The notes beneath the pieces are model-generated. The model was not told the DNA's origin. It saw nothing but the letters and a program-made list of their open reading frames with translations, and did no database searches. This document shows, in pieces, positions 11,540-24,210 of a DNA stretch of 64,000 bases. The first letter of the stretch is position 1; each line of letters opens with the position of its first letter. The DNA comes from Lyophyllum atratum (Eukaryota > Basidiomycota > Agaricomycetes > Agaricales > Lyophyllaceae): assembly GCA_014905825.1 (NCBI GenBank), contig JACGCN010000026.1:434001-498000 (forward strand), read 5' to 3'. The position numbers were made by a program, and so were the translations under genes.

Positions 11540-12710
11540 CTGCGTAGGTGCCCAAAGAGCAGCACATCTGCGTGACATGGAGAGCTAGCCAACATGTAAA
11601 AGACTTGGGACGCTGTTCACTTCTTCAAGGAGCAGCATGGTGAGAGCCACTCAAACAACAGCAAGAGTACTGGAGTGATGGTCGGTTTCCTGACAAGCGG
11701 AATGATTGACCAAGTTGAGGATCACCAAAGGAGTGCCGGGGTTTCGGAGATAGGTAGTTGCTCAATGTGCAGCGTAGTTGGTTAGGTTGAGGCTTATCTC
11801 AGTGGCAACAACATTGCGGCACCGGTTGGTTGCCCAACGCGCGGCATGGCTGGAAAGTTCGTTCACTTTGCAAAGACTGACGAAATGGGAATAGTGGCGA
11901 GCTGTTCAATATACAACATGGTTGGCCAAGTTTGGAACGAGTGTTAGGGTTGCTGCGAGGGGTGACCATCTGGAGTTATGGTCAGTTTCCTGACAAGCGG
12001 AATGATTGACCAAGTTGAGGATCACCAAAGGAGTGCCGGGGTTTCGGAGATAGGTAATTGCTCAATGTGCAGCGTAGTTGGTTAGGTCGAGGGTTATCTC
12101 AGTGGCAACAGCATTGCGGCACCGGTTGGTTGCCCAAAGCGCGGCATAGCTGGAAAGGTCGTTCATTGTGCAACGATTGATGAAATGGAAATGATGGCGA
12201 GTTGCTCGATATACAACATAGTTGACTAAGTTTGGAACGAGTTGTTAGGGTTGCTACGAGGGGTGACTACCTGAACCACGACATAATTGCGTAGGAGATG
12301 TGTTACCAGATCATTAGCAGGATTGTGATGATGGGTGACGGCCCACTGAGCTGCGGACTAATACATGTTTGATGTTCCGGAAGGAGTGTCGAGGTTACGA
12401 CAGCCGACGGGTCCCCCAATGTGCCACATGGTTGGAGGTATGTTATGATTCACTCAAGCATGAACAAGACTCTAGTGGTGGGTGATACCGTCACAAGTAG
12501 CGTGTTTGGTCAGCTTTCGAATTCCCGGGGAAGTGTCAGGGTTGCTGGAATGGGTGGTCACCCAAGGCGCAGCATAATTGGGAACGGTGTGACTTACTCA
12601 GTCATCGACGAGATTGCAATCATGATAGATCGTCGAACAACTAGCATGCGTGACCAGCTTTGAGATCCCTGGAGCAGTGTCGTGATCAGGGATGTGAGCA
12701 ATGGTACAAT
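11540..12710. repeat. Satellite-like tandem repeat (about 75-bp degenerate units; 300-bp higher-order repeat)
   Basis: Two head-to-tail copies of a 300-bp block lie at about 11671-11970 and 11971-12271. The landmark TTTCCTGACAAGCGGAATGA recurs exactly 300 bp later, and the copies differ at roughly one base in ten. Inside each block a weaker unit recurs about every 70-78 bp, seen as variants of CAATGTGCAGCGTAGTTGG (near 11762, 11832, 11908, 12062, 12132, 12208, 12418, 12492, 12563). More diverged units run on to about 12710. No long open frame is shared by the copies. Confidence 0.75.
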
Positions 12711-13752
12711 AATCTTCATGATTAGATAGAATCGCAATTAGAAGCAGGACGGTGGCAGACGGTGGTCAAGCAAGAAGGGCCATAACTGGTGTTGTTGAAA
12801 AATAAAGTAAAGATTGCGGCTACAAGACAAACTTCGGTCGTATCAACTCATGGTGGATCAGCCAAATTTGTCGTCATGATAAAGACTGGATAGCTCCTAG
12901 TGTCTTGAATGCTGTTTAATCCTGTTGAGATGGATAATTCGAACCGACGTTTATAAAGTGAGATAAAAGTTCCTATCGACGGGTGATCGGGTGATGCACA
13001 ACATTCGCCCACCTTATGGTGATTGTCAAACAAGCAAACCTTTGTTGGAATTGTTTTGAATCAAGGATATTGCCGTTGGTCAACAAAGCAAGGATGATCT
13101 AAGGGCTGAACAAGACAGGTCATCGTTGGCTCATAAACCATCCCGATATTTATATAATAGTGTAATGGGGTCCGCAAGGCTTGCAAATCTTCTGCTGATT
13201 TCGTTTCTTTTACAGCATTATATAGAGATATAAGAGTATCCTCAATTTCGTGATGTCAAAAGTGGCACGTGGTGGTCGTGAATTTCCGCGATCTCGACGA
13301 GATCTCGAACGACAACGTCGACAGGCACGAAGGCTCCAGGCCGGAGGGCCATGCTCGAGATTACTGGATGTTTGGAGGTCGCCCTTCTCTAACTTGCCCT
13401 CGTCGCATATCTGTGCGGAAAATGGACGCGCGAAGTAAGTCCTGGATTTTATCTTCGAGAACGATGAAGATGACACGTGTAAGATGGCTCTTATGCCCTC
13501 AATTCTGCTCGGACCCTGGCTGAATGGCTGCTGCAGTTATTTCGTTAAGGGGCACGGAGGAATTCTTAATGAATTTATGGCATCGTTGGGTCGACCGAGC
13601 TACAGTCTGGCTAGCGGCGGTGAATCGATATGTGGGTGTCACCAGTACACTTGATCTGATGCAGCAACATAGACCTTTGGGTGCAATAGGGTGAATAAGT
13701 AAGGATGCATCATCGAGAGCACCGCGATCTGGTTTGTCTTACAGGTAAATTC
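12711..13752. other. Mostly non-coding; one weak coding stretch near 13269-13435
   Basis: The plus-strand frame at 13269-13435 (NFRDLDEISNDNVDRHEG, then RDYWMFGGRPSL) followed by a GTAAGT could be an exon of an unrecognised gene. No convincing partner exon or start was found. The rest holds nothing I can identify. Confidence 0.25.
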
Positions 13753-14357
13753 TCAAACGACAGGGACCCGACGCACATTCCATGCAGCATCGCGTACAGC
13801 CAGAGCAGTTTGAGGCAAGAACTCCTGCGCGACCAAGTCGTCGATAAGCTCACAGGTCCACTCCTGGCAGCGTTTAACGCCAGGAATATCCTGGGCCCAG
13901 TACGCCAGACTTTCTTTGACGGTGGAGCCTTCAGCCGGCATCAGATGCGCTGGAACACTTCCCGGGGCTGCGAGGCGGCTGGCACGATCTTCAAACTTGT
14001 CGGCCCTGTTCAGTGTGAAGGTACTTTCTTGAGGAATGCTATCGTCCTTGATCGCAGCATCGACGACATTGGCGGCATCAGTCTCGCCAAGAAGGTGCAA
14101 GGTGAATTTCTGTCTTTCTGAATCCGAGTCCCAGTAGTGTTTGACCTCCTGCATGTAGCCTTTGGCAGGCTCTCCAGCGATATCGATAACCTTGCCCTTG
14201 GCCTGGAGCGTATTGAGGCCATGAACAAGCGACGGAGAGTGAGAAGGGGGAGGATACTACACACCTCGTTGAACGTGGTCGGGATAAAAAGTCCCCAATG
14301 GTCACGACCGGTTCTGGCAGAGTAGGTGATAAGGTATACTTTGCGGGTGGTAGACAT
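13753..14357 (-). CDS. Small uncharacterised mushroom-family protein, 180 aa
   Basis: Two exons on the minus strand, 14357-14265 and 14202-13753, with a 62-bp intron (GTGTGT..CAG) in phase 0. The N-terminus MSTTRKVYLITYSARTGRDHWG, with FIPTTFNE and a following KGKVIDIAG, matches a family of about 180-residue proteins common in Agaricomycetes. These start with a short beta-rich segment ending in DHWG and finish with a Trp-containing helical region (here CQEWTCELIDDL). No catalytic residues are evident and the function is not known. The start is the first ATG of the frame, and no upstream ATG fits the family. Confidence 0.7.
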
Positions 14358-14667
14358 TGCCGTGTATGTTGATTGCTTGAAGTTGCGGATTCCGCGGTCG
14401 TGATAGGCTGTTTTATACAATTCTACGGGACTTCGGACACGCGTCCACAGCATGGGAGATACACCAAACCTAAGCGAACAACGTTGAGAAGAAGAAGACA
14501 GGCGATTGAGCCGGAGAAGCTGCGTCCAATGATAGAACGAATCCACATCCTGTCACAAAATCATTGGGCTCCGAAGTTTCCATTGTGTGTTACTTCAGAA
14601 CATCTAGAGATGTGGCACAACCCCACAGCAACGCGCTAGAATTCTCTCCATCATCGCATCGATCCTT

Positions 14668-15711
14668 ATGTCCTTTCCTTCGTTCAACTCGTTTCCCAGT
14701 AGCTTACCTAAGCCCAGCACAACCTCGCCTTCAGAATCGCCCATTCAAGATGGCGATGTAGTCGATGAACGCTGCATTCCAACTGGCCAAGCGGTATTCT
14801 TTGATAACTGGACACTCTCTACACCTCTGCCCTCGCCAACTGAAGTGCGGAATGCATCGCATGGATTAACAGGGCATATAATACTCAGAAGACCTACCAA
14901 TTCACGTAGACAGCACGTCGTATGCTTCCCAACACTTCAGCTCGTCGTCAAATACGGTGACACATCTACGACGCCGGTCTCTGAGGCGCAAACGCTGTGG
15001 CTACTCTCTTTCGTGACGTCCATACGGGTGCCAAAGGTGTATGGTTGGTGCGAGGATGGTGGTGAAAGGTTCATCTACATGGAGCATGTTCAAGGCGTCA
15101 CGGTAGAGGAACGCTGGCCATCGCTTTCCGCTTTGGAGAAACTGGCTGTCATGGATCAATTGGCTTCGATGGTCTCGTCAATGAGGCGCTTGAGGCAATC
15201 TTCTGGTGATGAATACATTGGTTGGTCTCTTTCCAACAGCAATACCCATTTTCTTATCACATCGGTTGATCTAGGTGCCTTACTTCATGGACACATATTG
15301 GAACATGTCTGGAACGGCATAGGTAGTCCTCTTGGTCCGTTTGACTCAGTGAGAACCTTCAAAGATGAATTATTTGCCCTGGGGTGCCGCGTTCCTGGCT
15401 ACCCCGACAGCCCGTTCTTCCAGTCTCTGCGTAAGGCCTTCTCAGACGATGCCTCAATTGTCTTTACGCATTGCGATTTGCACCCCGGCAACATTGTGAT
15501 GTCTGCTACCAGTACCGATGTCCTTGCGATCGTTGACTGGCATGGGAGCGGATGGTTCCCTGAATTTTGGGAGTACATCAAGGCATTCGTCACCGTGAAT
15601 TGGAAAAGCGATGACGATTGGAAGGACCATATTGCAATGTTTGTGCTGCCTGCCTACGAGGATGAATCGGACGCTTTCGATGCACTTAGTGCAACCGGAT
15701 GCTTAATCTGA
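14668..15711 (+). CDS. APH/choline-kinase-fold phosphotransferase-like protein
   Basis: Single open frame of 347 residues. The catalytic loop is FTHCDLHPGNIV and the metal-binding segment is AIVDWHGSGWFPEFWEY. Upstream lies a Lys in the beta-3 strand (LQLVVKYGD) and a conserved IYMEHVQG hinge. This is the aminoglycoside-phosphotransferase-like fold (PF01636 type) that is greatly expanded in mushrooms; the substrate is unknown and nothing here implies drug resistance. A 54-bp stretch (15221-15274, GTTGGT..TAG, no stop, multiple of three) looks like an optional intron, which would give 329 residues. The Ser-rich first 25 residues may not be part of the fold. Confidence 0.75.
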   Translation: MSFPSFNSFPSSLPKPSTTSPSESPIQDGDVVDERCIPTGQAVFFDNWTLSTPLPSPTEVRNASHGLTGHIILRRPTNSRRQHVVCFPTLQLVVKYGDTSTTPVSEAQTLWLLSFVTSIRVPKVYGWCEDGGERFIYMEHVQGVTVEERWPSLSALEKLAVMDQLASMVSSMRRLRQSSGDEYIGWSLSNSNTHFLITSVDLGALLHGHILEHVWNGIGSPLGPFDSVRTFKDELFALGCRVPGYPDSPFFQSLRKAFSDDASIVFTHCDLHPGNIVMSATSTDVLAIVDWHGSGWFPEFWEYIKAFVTVNWKSDDDWKDHIAMFVLPAYEDESDAFDALSATGCLI

Positions 15712-16282
15712 TACTACCGAATTGGACCTTACGCGGGGGCAAAACGATACAACTGAAATTCACATTTGCTACATCATCACACGATGCCTTTTTATCGTTC
15801 CAGGCTTCAATTTGCTTGATCCTTCTTTATCAACTTCGATTCCTTTTGCACCACTGTAACATGGACTTTTGCACTACGCTTTCATTGCCTCGATTCTGTC
15901 TACACTATGGAATACATTGCTGATATGAATGCACCGATTTCAACGATTTTCCGGAATGTAGTCTTCTATCTCACGAACCCGTCTCCTGCAAGAGCTACGT
16001 TGCGGCTGGGTCTCCAGAAAAGAATTGAAAGCATCCCGACCATGTTCCTGGGCTGTGGACAGGATATGAAGTGCAGGGTATGTAGATTATAAATGGGGGT
16101 TGACTGCGCTGAAAGCCTAGTTACAGAATTATTGGGTAAATTGTACATTAGACAAAGTGTTCGCAAAGCATGGAATGCTTGACACACGAAGGAAAGCGCG
16201 TCTGTGTATATGCCGTTCGCAGTGAGATCCACACCATGGTGGTCCCTAAGTTGATGGCGTAGAGATATCAGTAAACGCATGT
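15712..16282. other. Intergenic region between convergent genes; no gene seen
   Basis: Short frames only. This should hold the 3' ends of the kinase-like gene and of the MIOS gene, which are transcribed toward each other. Confidence 0.5.
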
Positions 16283-19200
16283 CTAGGTCTCTTCGGCACA
16301 GCGACAGTCACAGTCAGCCACGGCACAGACGTCGTGTGCGGGGCCTCCATCCTCTCCATTGAACCAGTCAAGAATATGTGCAACATGTCCGCCATGTCGG
16401 CACGTTTGACACATGACAATTGCATCGTCGAAGGCATCTACAGTGTCTTGCGTAAGTCTAGCATAGCTGGACAATGTGAATAACGAACCTTTGGGTTGAG
16501 AATGTAGCATTTCGGCTTCTCGTACTGCATCTTGAACAATGGCGAGCGTCATCAAGCAAATCGAGCATCTAGGCAATGAACGATTGCAGTGGTAACATGC
16601 CGTCGGCTATGAAGGGATAGATATCAGCCCAACGAACCTGAAGCAAAAGCATAGGACATACCCTCCCAGGCTGCTGCACTCCGCCGATCTCGGCCCCAAT
16701 CCCTCCGCCAGGCCCGTCGGGAACGACAGGCTTGTTACAATAATTGCACCGAATGATGATCTGCCTGGGGACCCAATCGCCTACACCGCCACCCGTAACG
16801 ACACCTCCACGCCCCCCGAGTGCCACCTGGCCCCTCTCGATATCGAACCCAACTCGAAGATGGAACAGCTTAAACGCATCCAGCAAATCCCTATACCCCT
16901 CCACCCACCTCCCCACCCGCCTCTCCATACCCGATATGCTCCTGGGGTGACTCGGGTTCCTCGGTGGACGCACGTACGACCCTAGGATCGCTGCGCTCTG
17001 GATATCGCCTGTGCGGTCCACGTATCCTTGCAGAATATCAAGCCCCGCCTTATTCGAGAGCCCAGGAATGATGATCCCGTCGATGTCCCCTCTAAGTAGG
17101 GCGCGGTCCATACATCGGCGGAGGTACGAAGTCACAGCTTTATCGTCGAGGAATTGGAAGGCGATCGCGAGACGCTCCCGGAAGGGTAGAGCCTCTTCTT
17201 CGAGGACCTCGGACCAGTCGTTCAAGGCGAGGTGGGTGAGCATCGCGCGGAAGTATGGATCCTGTAGGCGCACGATGAGCCGCTCGCAATGCTCTCGAAG
17301 CTCCGTGCTTCTGGATCCGTGCGGGACAAGAGCTGCGATGGTGCCTGACAACATGCAGTGCGACTCATCTAGGACTGATGAGCATGTGTCTGGGCTCGAA
17401 TTGACTAGGAACTTACCAGAGCTCTTCATGAGAAGCGCAATGGCTTTGGTGTATTGCTTCGTGAACACCAACCAACACGCCACTCTCGATAACTCCCCTT
17501 CACGTTCCCACCTGTTGAATGACCCATCAGACGCAACACTCCTTTCATACAAAGAATACGAACCTATGAAGGGTATTTGCCAGTTCATCCTCCCTCAAAC
17601 TCCAACCCACTAGCTGTAACGCAATCTGCCTCTGCAGCCCCTTCGATGTCGCCACTGTCGGCTTCCACGGACGATCCCCCGCCCTCCGCACCGCCAATGC
17701 ACCAAGTGCTGCCTGGAAGTTTCCGTGCAGCTCGTCGACAGGGCCATAGGCACGACGTCGGTCATGGTACGGCGATGTATCGAAGTAGCCGTCTACAGAT
17801 GGGAAGTCCATGTTGCCGGAAATGGGGAGGGGCGGAAACCCTTCCCATATTCCGAGGAGGCCTTGGTAGGCGAAATCATAGCCATGCAAGACGGACTTAG
17901 GGACGGAGAGGTACTCGTGGGAGTCTGCAAGATGGATGTTGGTTGAGCTTTATAGAAGAAGGGCGTGTTGTTCCTACGTACGAGATATCCATGCCCATAG
18001 GTCACTGAGCATGTGCGTCCCGTGGTGGGGCACGTCACACTCTCGCACGACGTCCATATTATTTTGTGGCTATAAAGCAAATACACGTGAGATTGCCGTT
18101 GCTTCATCTCAGAAAAGAAAAACTGCACCTCAGAGAGTCCATACCCCCTCAATGCCCTCCTCCTCATGACCATCGAGATATCATTCTCCACAATAAGACT
18201 CACACCCTTCGACCCACCCCGCCTTCCCCTGCTCGCACTATGAGCTCGACTCGCCATCCCGTTGGTAGCACGTCCCAGAGACTGATCCCCCGCGTCTCCC
18301 TGCCCCTTCTTCGTCATCCCATTGACGGCAGTTTCCCCACCCATGGACCTGGCCGACCCCAGTGCAGGGAACCCTTCCTCGTCTCCTCGTCCGAAGAACG
18401 GTGCATGCTTACTCGGGGGCTGCGGCTGCTGTTGCGGGGGCGGTGGGACGACGGGCCCAGACTTGGGCTTCTGCCTTCCCCGCAGGAGCGATTCCTCACG
18501 TGAGCGCGAGCCGTGGCCGCTGTTCGCATTAGTCCCTAATCCAAGTCCAAAGAGCTGGCTGGAGCTGAGCGGAGCGTCGTCGGGTGTGTCGGAGTCCCGT
18601 GTTCCTTCGAGAATGCGGCAGGAAAGGCCGGCGGCGAAGGCGAGGTCGCCACGGGAGCTCCACACGGTCGGCTTTGGTGTGTCGTAGACAGCATAGAGCT
18701 CCAGGTCGCCTTCTTTATTCACTACCATGACGTTAGAGGTAAGAGGGTGCTGCGTTGGGCTAGGGGCAAGTGCGAAAGATGCAAGAGGGCGGTTGAAGCC
18801 TTTGGCTGGTGATTGGGTTAGTTAGTGATGCTTCGAAGGAAGAAAAGCAACGTACTCCTCCGAGTATCGAAGAGGACCGCGGAAGAGTGTGTTTCCTGCT
18901 CCTTGGGCGACTGCTGTGCTGATTGGTGTCCACTCGAGCCGGACGGCCAAGACAAATTAGCCCACGACTTCCGCCCAGCCCTCCCCAGCTCCCGCGCCTT
19001 GTTGCCATCTGACGGGTCGTCCTGCGCATGTGCCTGTGCATCCATGATGTCCCAAAAACGCACATACGACGCGTCCCGCTCAAGCGACGCGAGCATCCCT
19101 CTTCGTGTGCTCGAGAACTCGATGCTTGAAAACGCAGAGTTGGGGCGGAGATACGCTCCATCCGCCGAGGCGTCCTTTTCGCTGAATGTGAGAACGGGCA

Positions 19201-20033
19201 GCTGGAGCTTGCGTGAGTCCCAAACGGTAATGACGCCTTCACCGAAACACGCGATACGGTGGGCGTCGAAGGGGTCCGTCGCGATGCCCTGGACCTTGGA
19301 TGCGACATTGGTGGTGGAAGGTACGGGGCTGCGGAGATCGAAGAGGCGGAGCCAGCGGTGGGATATGCCAGCGAGGAGGTGGTGGGTGGACTTTGGGAGA
19401 AAGCAGACGGTGGAGACCGTTTCGGTTGGCGCGTGTTGTTGGAGAACGCGGTTGTCGGCGCCTCGGCCGACATCGGCTTGGGGGATGATAGGGAGCGGAC
19501 GCGGGGGACGTTTCAGGTTGTCGTGGCTTGTGGATGGACCCAAGGGCACGGAGAGCATCGCAGACGCGGTGTTGACGTCCCATATTATCAGGCTGCAGTC
19601 CCCTCGTACTTTGTCGAATCCTGACGCGAGATAGTTTGGGTCTGCCGTGCAAAACGCCAACGAGTTGCAGGAACGTGAATTGCGGACCATAAGAGGGACC
19701 CCCTGGCCATTGGACAGCACGTTGCTCCGCTGTGAGGTCTTGGAGGCTTCTAAGCGTAGTAGTTCGATCTTTCCGCTCGAGTTCCCAACTGCTATGAGGT
19801 CGTCGAAGCTGGGGTCTGGGGACCAGGCGAAACACTGTTGTTTCGTTACACAATGGCCATCGTATAGCATTATTACTCACCTTCAAATGCTGCAAATCAT
19901 GCTGCGAAGTAACTTGTCTGATCCCAGGGTGGTCTGGAGCCCATTCATATAGAGTTATCTGCGACCCTCCACCTACAATGAACTTGTTGTCGTTTCGCGG
20001 GTGCCAGAGCAGCCGCTTCTCGGGTTGAACCAT
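16283..20033 (-). CDS. MIOS/Sea4-like WD-repeat protein of the SEA/GATOR2 complex, 1,110 aa
   Basis: Nine exons on the minus strand: 20033-19881, 19834-18856, 18805-18129, 18069-17982, 17924-17564, 17511-17417, 17368-16662, 16606-16489, 16437-16283. All phases agree (3,333 nt). The protein starts MVQPEKRLLWHPRNDNKFIVGGG and has an N-terminal WD-repeat region (HRWLRLFDLRSP, ITVWDSR, YVRFWDI). A helical middle includes LSDLWAWI, GLLGIWEG and RRRAYG. The C-terminus is a zinc ribbon/RING-like module: CNYC, CYHC, RCSICLMTL, then CQTCRHGGH and DCDCRC. This order is diagnostic of MIOS (yeast Sea4). The complex controls TORC1 signalling at the vacuole in response to amino acids. A Pro/Gln/Gly-rich insert near residues 440-530 is lineage-specific. 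Confidence 0.85.
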
Positions 20034-20468
20034 TTGATAAGTATGAGGCAGGGGAAGATTGGAATGATATTAGGTATAAATTAGACGTGTTTAAGTAGCA
20101 CCGGCAAGCTAGAGGACGGGGAGAACACTGGAGGACATGATGGTATGGGACAAGGCCCAGATACCCAAACACTAACACGACCAAAACAAAAGGCTTCTTC
20201 AATTACCATCATCTAATGCGTCCACTACTATGTAGTAGGATTGCTGCTCAAGCGCTCAGCGCTCAATATTCAGTCTTCTCCGTTCAGATTATTCTAACAA
20301 GAACTCAGCTATGGCCACATCGACCTCAATTTCGTTTGATGCGGGTTGAAGTTCGCGTTCAGATGCTCGCTTACTCTCTTGTCACACCGTTCAGCGAACC
20401 TCGATTGGACTTGTCTCTACTTTATATATACAGATGCAGACGGCTGCGGCGACACCCACATTGTCCTT

Positions 20469-22444
20469 TCATAACTTTTCATTACAACTCTTCTCCTCGC
20501 TCATGCTTTCCCTCTGGCCATGTAAAAGCGCCGTGAGCCCAACCTCCTTTTGTATCTCCGCCAGCAACGCGGTCTCCTCTTGCGACGTATGACTGCCGAA
20601 AACCAGATCCATCTCCTCCAACGTCTTCCCCTTCGTCTCCGGAACGAAGAAGTACACAAAGATGATAGAGAGGACATTCACGCAGGCGAAGAGGATGTAC
20701 GTCCCGAACCCGATATGCTTGATCATCGGAGGAACGGAATAGGCCACGACTATGGTATTAGCCCAGTTCGAGGTTGCGCCGATCGCAGTTCCTTTCGTCC
20801 TCGTTGACAGAGGGAAGATCTCGGAAATTAGGGTCCAGGACACGGGCCCCGCGCCATACGCAAAGTTCGCCTAATGTTCAGATGTATTAGTCATTACGGA
20901 TGTCACTTGAGCATTTGGAGAGGCCACGCACGATGTATATCCAGACGAACACCACGGCCGCCCAGCCACCAGCTGCATGGGCTGGCCAATCCGACGAGAA
21001 TCTGGCGGTGATGATGCCCACAACCAACATGCACAGGCCCATACCCGTACAGCTAGCAATCCATAGAACCTTCCTTCCAAGCTTATCAATAAAAACCATG
21101 CTGGCCACCGATGCGAGCACCATGATCACGCCGACTACGCCAGTGGCCAGCAATGATACCGAGTTCGACGAGAGGCCGAGATTTTCGAAGATGAAAGGCG
21201 CGTAGTAAATGACTGTAATCACAGTTCGCTCCGTAAATTTTGGCAAGGAGAATCGAAAAGGACTCACTTGAATCAATGCCCGTCCACTGCTGGAAAAACA
21301 TGATGATACCAGCAATAGCAGTCCTCTTGAAACTGTCCCTCGATCTAAAGAGGTTCGCATATCCCATAAGCTCCCTAACCCAGATGCTGCTGCCCTCCTT
21401 CACGAGCTGTGGATACCTCTGCTCCAGTACGCGACGATTGAAGATCGCTTCAGCCTTGATCTCCAAGAATTCAATTTGGATCAATTCATTATCTTCTGGT
21501 AAATTTCGGAGGTAGGAGAGGGTAGATACAGCTTCGGCATCGCGACCCTTGTTGACAAGCAGACGCGGAGAATATGGCATGAAGAACGTGCCGACGGCGA
21601 GAACGACCGCTGGAATGCCTTGGATGATCCAAGGAAGTTGCCAGGCGAGGGCTTTCTGAGTCGCCCCTGTGCCGCCGATGAAGTTAGTGCCGTAACCAAT
21701 CCAGTATGCGACCTAGTGACAAAATACCCGTGAGTACATCGATGGTCGAAGTGAAATCATGGTATCGACTCACCATGATTCCGAACGTCACCCCAAGCTG
21801 CTGCATCGCAACCAGGAGACCCCGAATTTCAGGGGGTGCAAGCTCGGCATTGTACAAGAATCTGTACCCATATAAGTAAGCGCAAACATAATCTCGAGAT
21901 GGACTATTAAACTCACCCGATACCAGCCAGCGTCCCAACCCCCAAACCGGTAAAGAATCTCCCTGCATATAAATAATCAAGACTCTCCGCCCCTGCGCAG
22001 AGGAAAGAACCAAGGATAACCCAAAGAGCCCCTGACAAGATCGTGTGTTTCCGAGAATAAACCTCGCCGAAAAGACCTGCTGTCAGGGAACCGACGTAAC
22101 CGCCGATTTGGAGAATAGCCGTAAGGAGGGACTGGACGGTCGCCTCTGTAGTCCTTGGGAACTTTGATTGGAAGGATGGTTTGGTGAAGGTGCCTCCAAG
22201 CACTCCCTGCTGGTACCCGTAGAGGAACCCGCCGATCCTGCGGAATTCCGTTAGTAAACAGAAAAGGATCGAGCCGCAGGGGTACTGACGATGCAAAAGC
22301 AGCTACAGCAACAGCCTTCTTGTTCCTCAACAAAGCGTTGACGCCAACTTTACCATCATAGAGCTCCGCTCTACGCTGCGCAGCTGCTCCCTGAACGAAG
22401 TCGGCGGCGTGGGCTGGATCCTTAGCGCTGCTTGAGTTTGACAT
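20469..22444 (-). CDS. MFS sugar (hexose-type) transporter, 563 aa
   Basis: Six exons on the minus strand: 22444-22290, 22237-21917, 21861-21774, 21712-21268, 21212-20932, 20870-20469, all GT..AG and in phase (1,692 nt). Sugar-porter signatures include IGGFLYGYQQGVLGG in helix 1, GRFFTGLGVGTLAG in the helix 4 region, PESPR-like PYSPRLL after helix 6, QQWTGID in helix 7, DKLGRK between helices 8 and 9, and VPETKGKTLEEMD after helix 12. It should be a plasma-membrane transporter importing a monosaccharide by proton symport; the exact sugar cannot be told. The start at MSNSSSAKD fits the family. An in-frame ATG 54 bp upstream (22498) would add 18 residues. Confidence 0.88.
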
Positions 22445-22951
22445 GGTCCGAGATAGTGCGGACCACGAGGCGAAGAATCGAATAGAAGTCTGCTCCACGC
22501 TTTATAGGACATTTTTCAGAACTGATCCAAGCGGAACGGCCAGAAGCTAAACGTCACCGACTGCCAAGTACCGGCCCGGTACCGCGTTGAGGCTGGAGTG
22601 AGGGCGATGGTTAGTTTCGGCGCTTGGGATGCGACAAATCCGGTTTATCGACGCGTCGCGGTCATGCAGCCCAATTTCGGCCTAAATTTAGAGCGTGACC
22701 ATGTGTGAGCTCTATCGGCTACGAAAAGAGACTTCGATGGATGATGGCATTGAGTGATTTCATTCTGTGATCGACATGGGGGCTGCGGAGAAGCTGGAGA
22801 GAGCTGGGGTAAACGTTTATTTGCTGCAAGCGCCAATTTGAGTCCTGGGAGGTCCTGGGCTCCTGAGACAACTGAGTGACCGATCGTGGTTACATACTCC
22901 GCATACTCCGCTACACTCGGTCCGAATCGACCGTCGGTTTTCCTGAGCTCG
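22445..22951. other. Promoter-side intergenic region
   Basis: Upstream region of the sugar transporter on one side and of a short broken gene on the other. No recognisable sites or RNA genes. Confidence 0.35.
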
Positions 22952-23363
22952 ATGCGAGCCTTCAAATTCTGCGGAAGAGCAGACGGGTAAGCTCCGCGTG
23001 GAAGCACGGAGAATCAATTTTATCGCGTTGGATGTGATTTAATCGAATTCAGGAGGGCCTTCTTGAGCGAGGCGAAATTGTTGGAGCTTCTCGCAGGCGA
23101 GCTGAATAAATGGCAGAAATGGAATCATGGAGCTGCTAAGACAGTGCCACGAAATAAAGCAATAGAGAGGATTTACCAAGCATTTGAGAAGCTACACACT
23201 GGACCAGAAAGGTGCGCGCCTTGTCGACGACTTCAGCCGCGTCAACTTGAAGGATCCCCAACTCCCTTTGGAGCTTGCTGAAACCGTCACGTCATATTGG
23301 ATTCAGATGATGACAGCAGTAGCGAGTGGAGAGTTGAATACGCGAAGACAGCAGGCCAAGTAG
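22952..23363 (+). pseudogene. Short unknown gene with a frameshift
   Basis: A first exon 22952-22986 (MRAFKFCGRADG) joins in phase to an exon from 23053 that encodes a helical, basic segment (LLELLAGELNKWQKWNHG and on to YQAFEKLHTGPE). Near 23210 the likely coding text moves one frame over and continues as KGARLVDDFSRVNLKDPQLP and on to TRRQQAK, ending at TAG 23361. The 24-nt GT..AG interval at that place is too short for an intron, so a single-base indel is likely. Function unknown. Confidence 0.4.
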
Positions 23364-24210
23364 CGAAAAAGGCAGCTGCTGCTGCCTCGAGTGCCTCAAA
23401 ATAGGACTGTTACACTAGAATTTTTAGATGTCAAGTAGATAACAATAGTAAGGCAAAGTATATCGGACGTACTTCAATAAACTCCTCCAGTCCTCCGTGC
23501 TTCGTCGAATAGCTTGAGAGTCGTTTCAAAACGACAATGTCAGGCGTTTATGACTACATGGGAGTACCCTGACGAATGTGGATACTAATCAGGTATGAGA
23601 TCACCCCAGCGGACCTCATAGTTGATTTTTGGCAACAATCGACGAGCCTCATATACATAGTAGACTCGTCATGGTTATCGCTATACGAAACGTTATTTAG
23701 CATACAACACAAAAAAGGTGAAATCAGCATGTTTGCTTACCTGTAGAACATTTCATTTTTCGTTCAACGCGCACGAGTACCCCACCGCGTTCGGAACCGT
23801 TCCAGGTCCGGCACGCATGGTGGAAGAGTGAAGGACAGGGGTGAGGGAGTAGTTGAGCAGCCTGACTCGGAGCTTCAATTTTATGGAAAGCCGGAGCGAC
23901 AAGCTGCCAAGAACAGCCGGCTCATGGTCGCCGAGATGCTGGGAGTGAAATATTTTGATGGAGACCCCATGGACTCGTGTAATCGGCACGTGACTCATGT
24001 ACCGAATTTGACCTGAGGGCACTGTGTTGCCCACATATCTCTTTCGCGCTGCTAAATGAATGAAAACCGCGCATACTGTATTGATATTGGGATGGGTATT
24101 GACTATTTGAGACCTTTAAAGTATAACAAAAACAAGATGTGTGATGTTGAGACCAGATTTTGTCAGGAAGTACTTCAAATGTCACACGTCACACGATGGC
24201 CTGATATCAT
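23364..24210. other. No supported gene
   Basis: Only short overlapping frames in unrelated phases. Nothing repetitive was seen. Confidence 0.4.

Noticed and set aside
11671..12271. CRISPR-like array
   Set aside because: Units are long, contiguous and degenerate without spacers, and the genome is eukaryotic.
14668..15711. Antibiotic-resistance gene
   Set aside because: The fold is shared with aminoglycoside kinases, but mushrooms carry many such proteins with other roles. Nothing here points to drug modification.
18825..19634. 269-residue plus-strand frame
   Set aside because: Antisense shadow of the WD-repeat exon of the MIOS gene.
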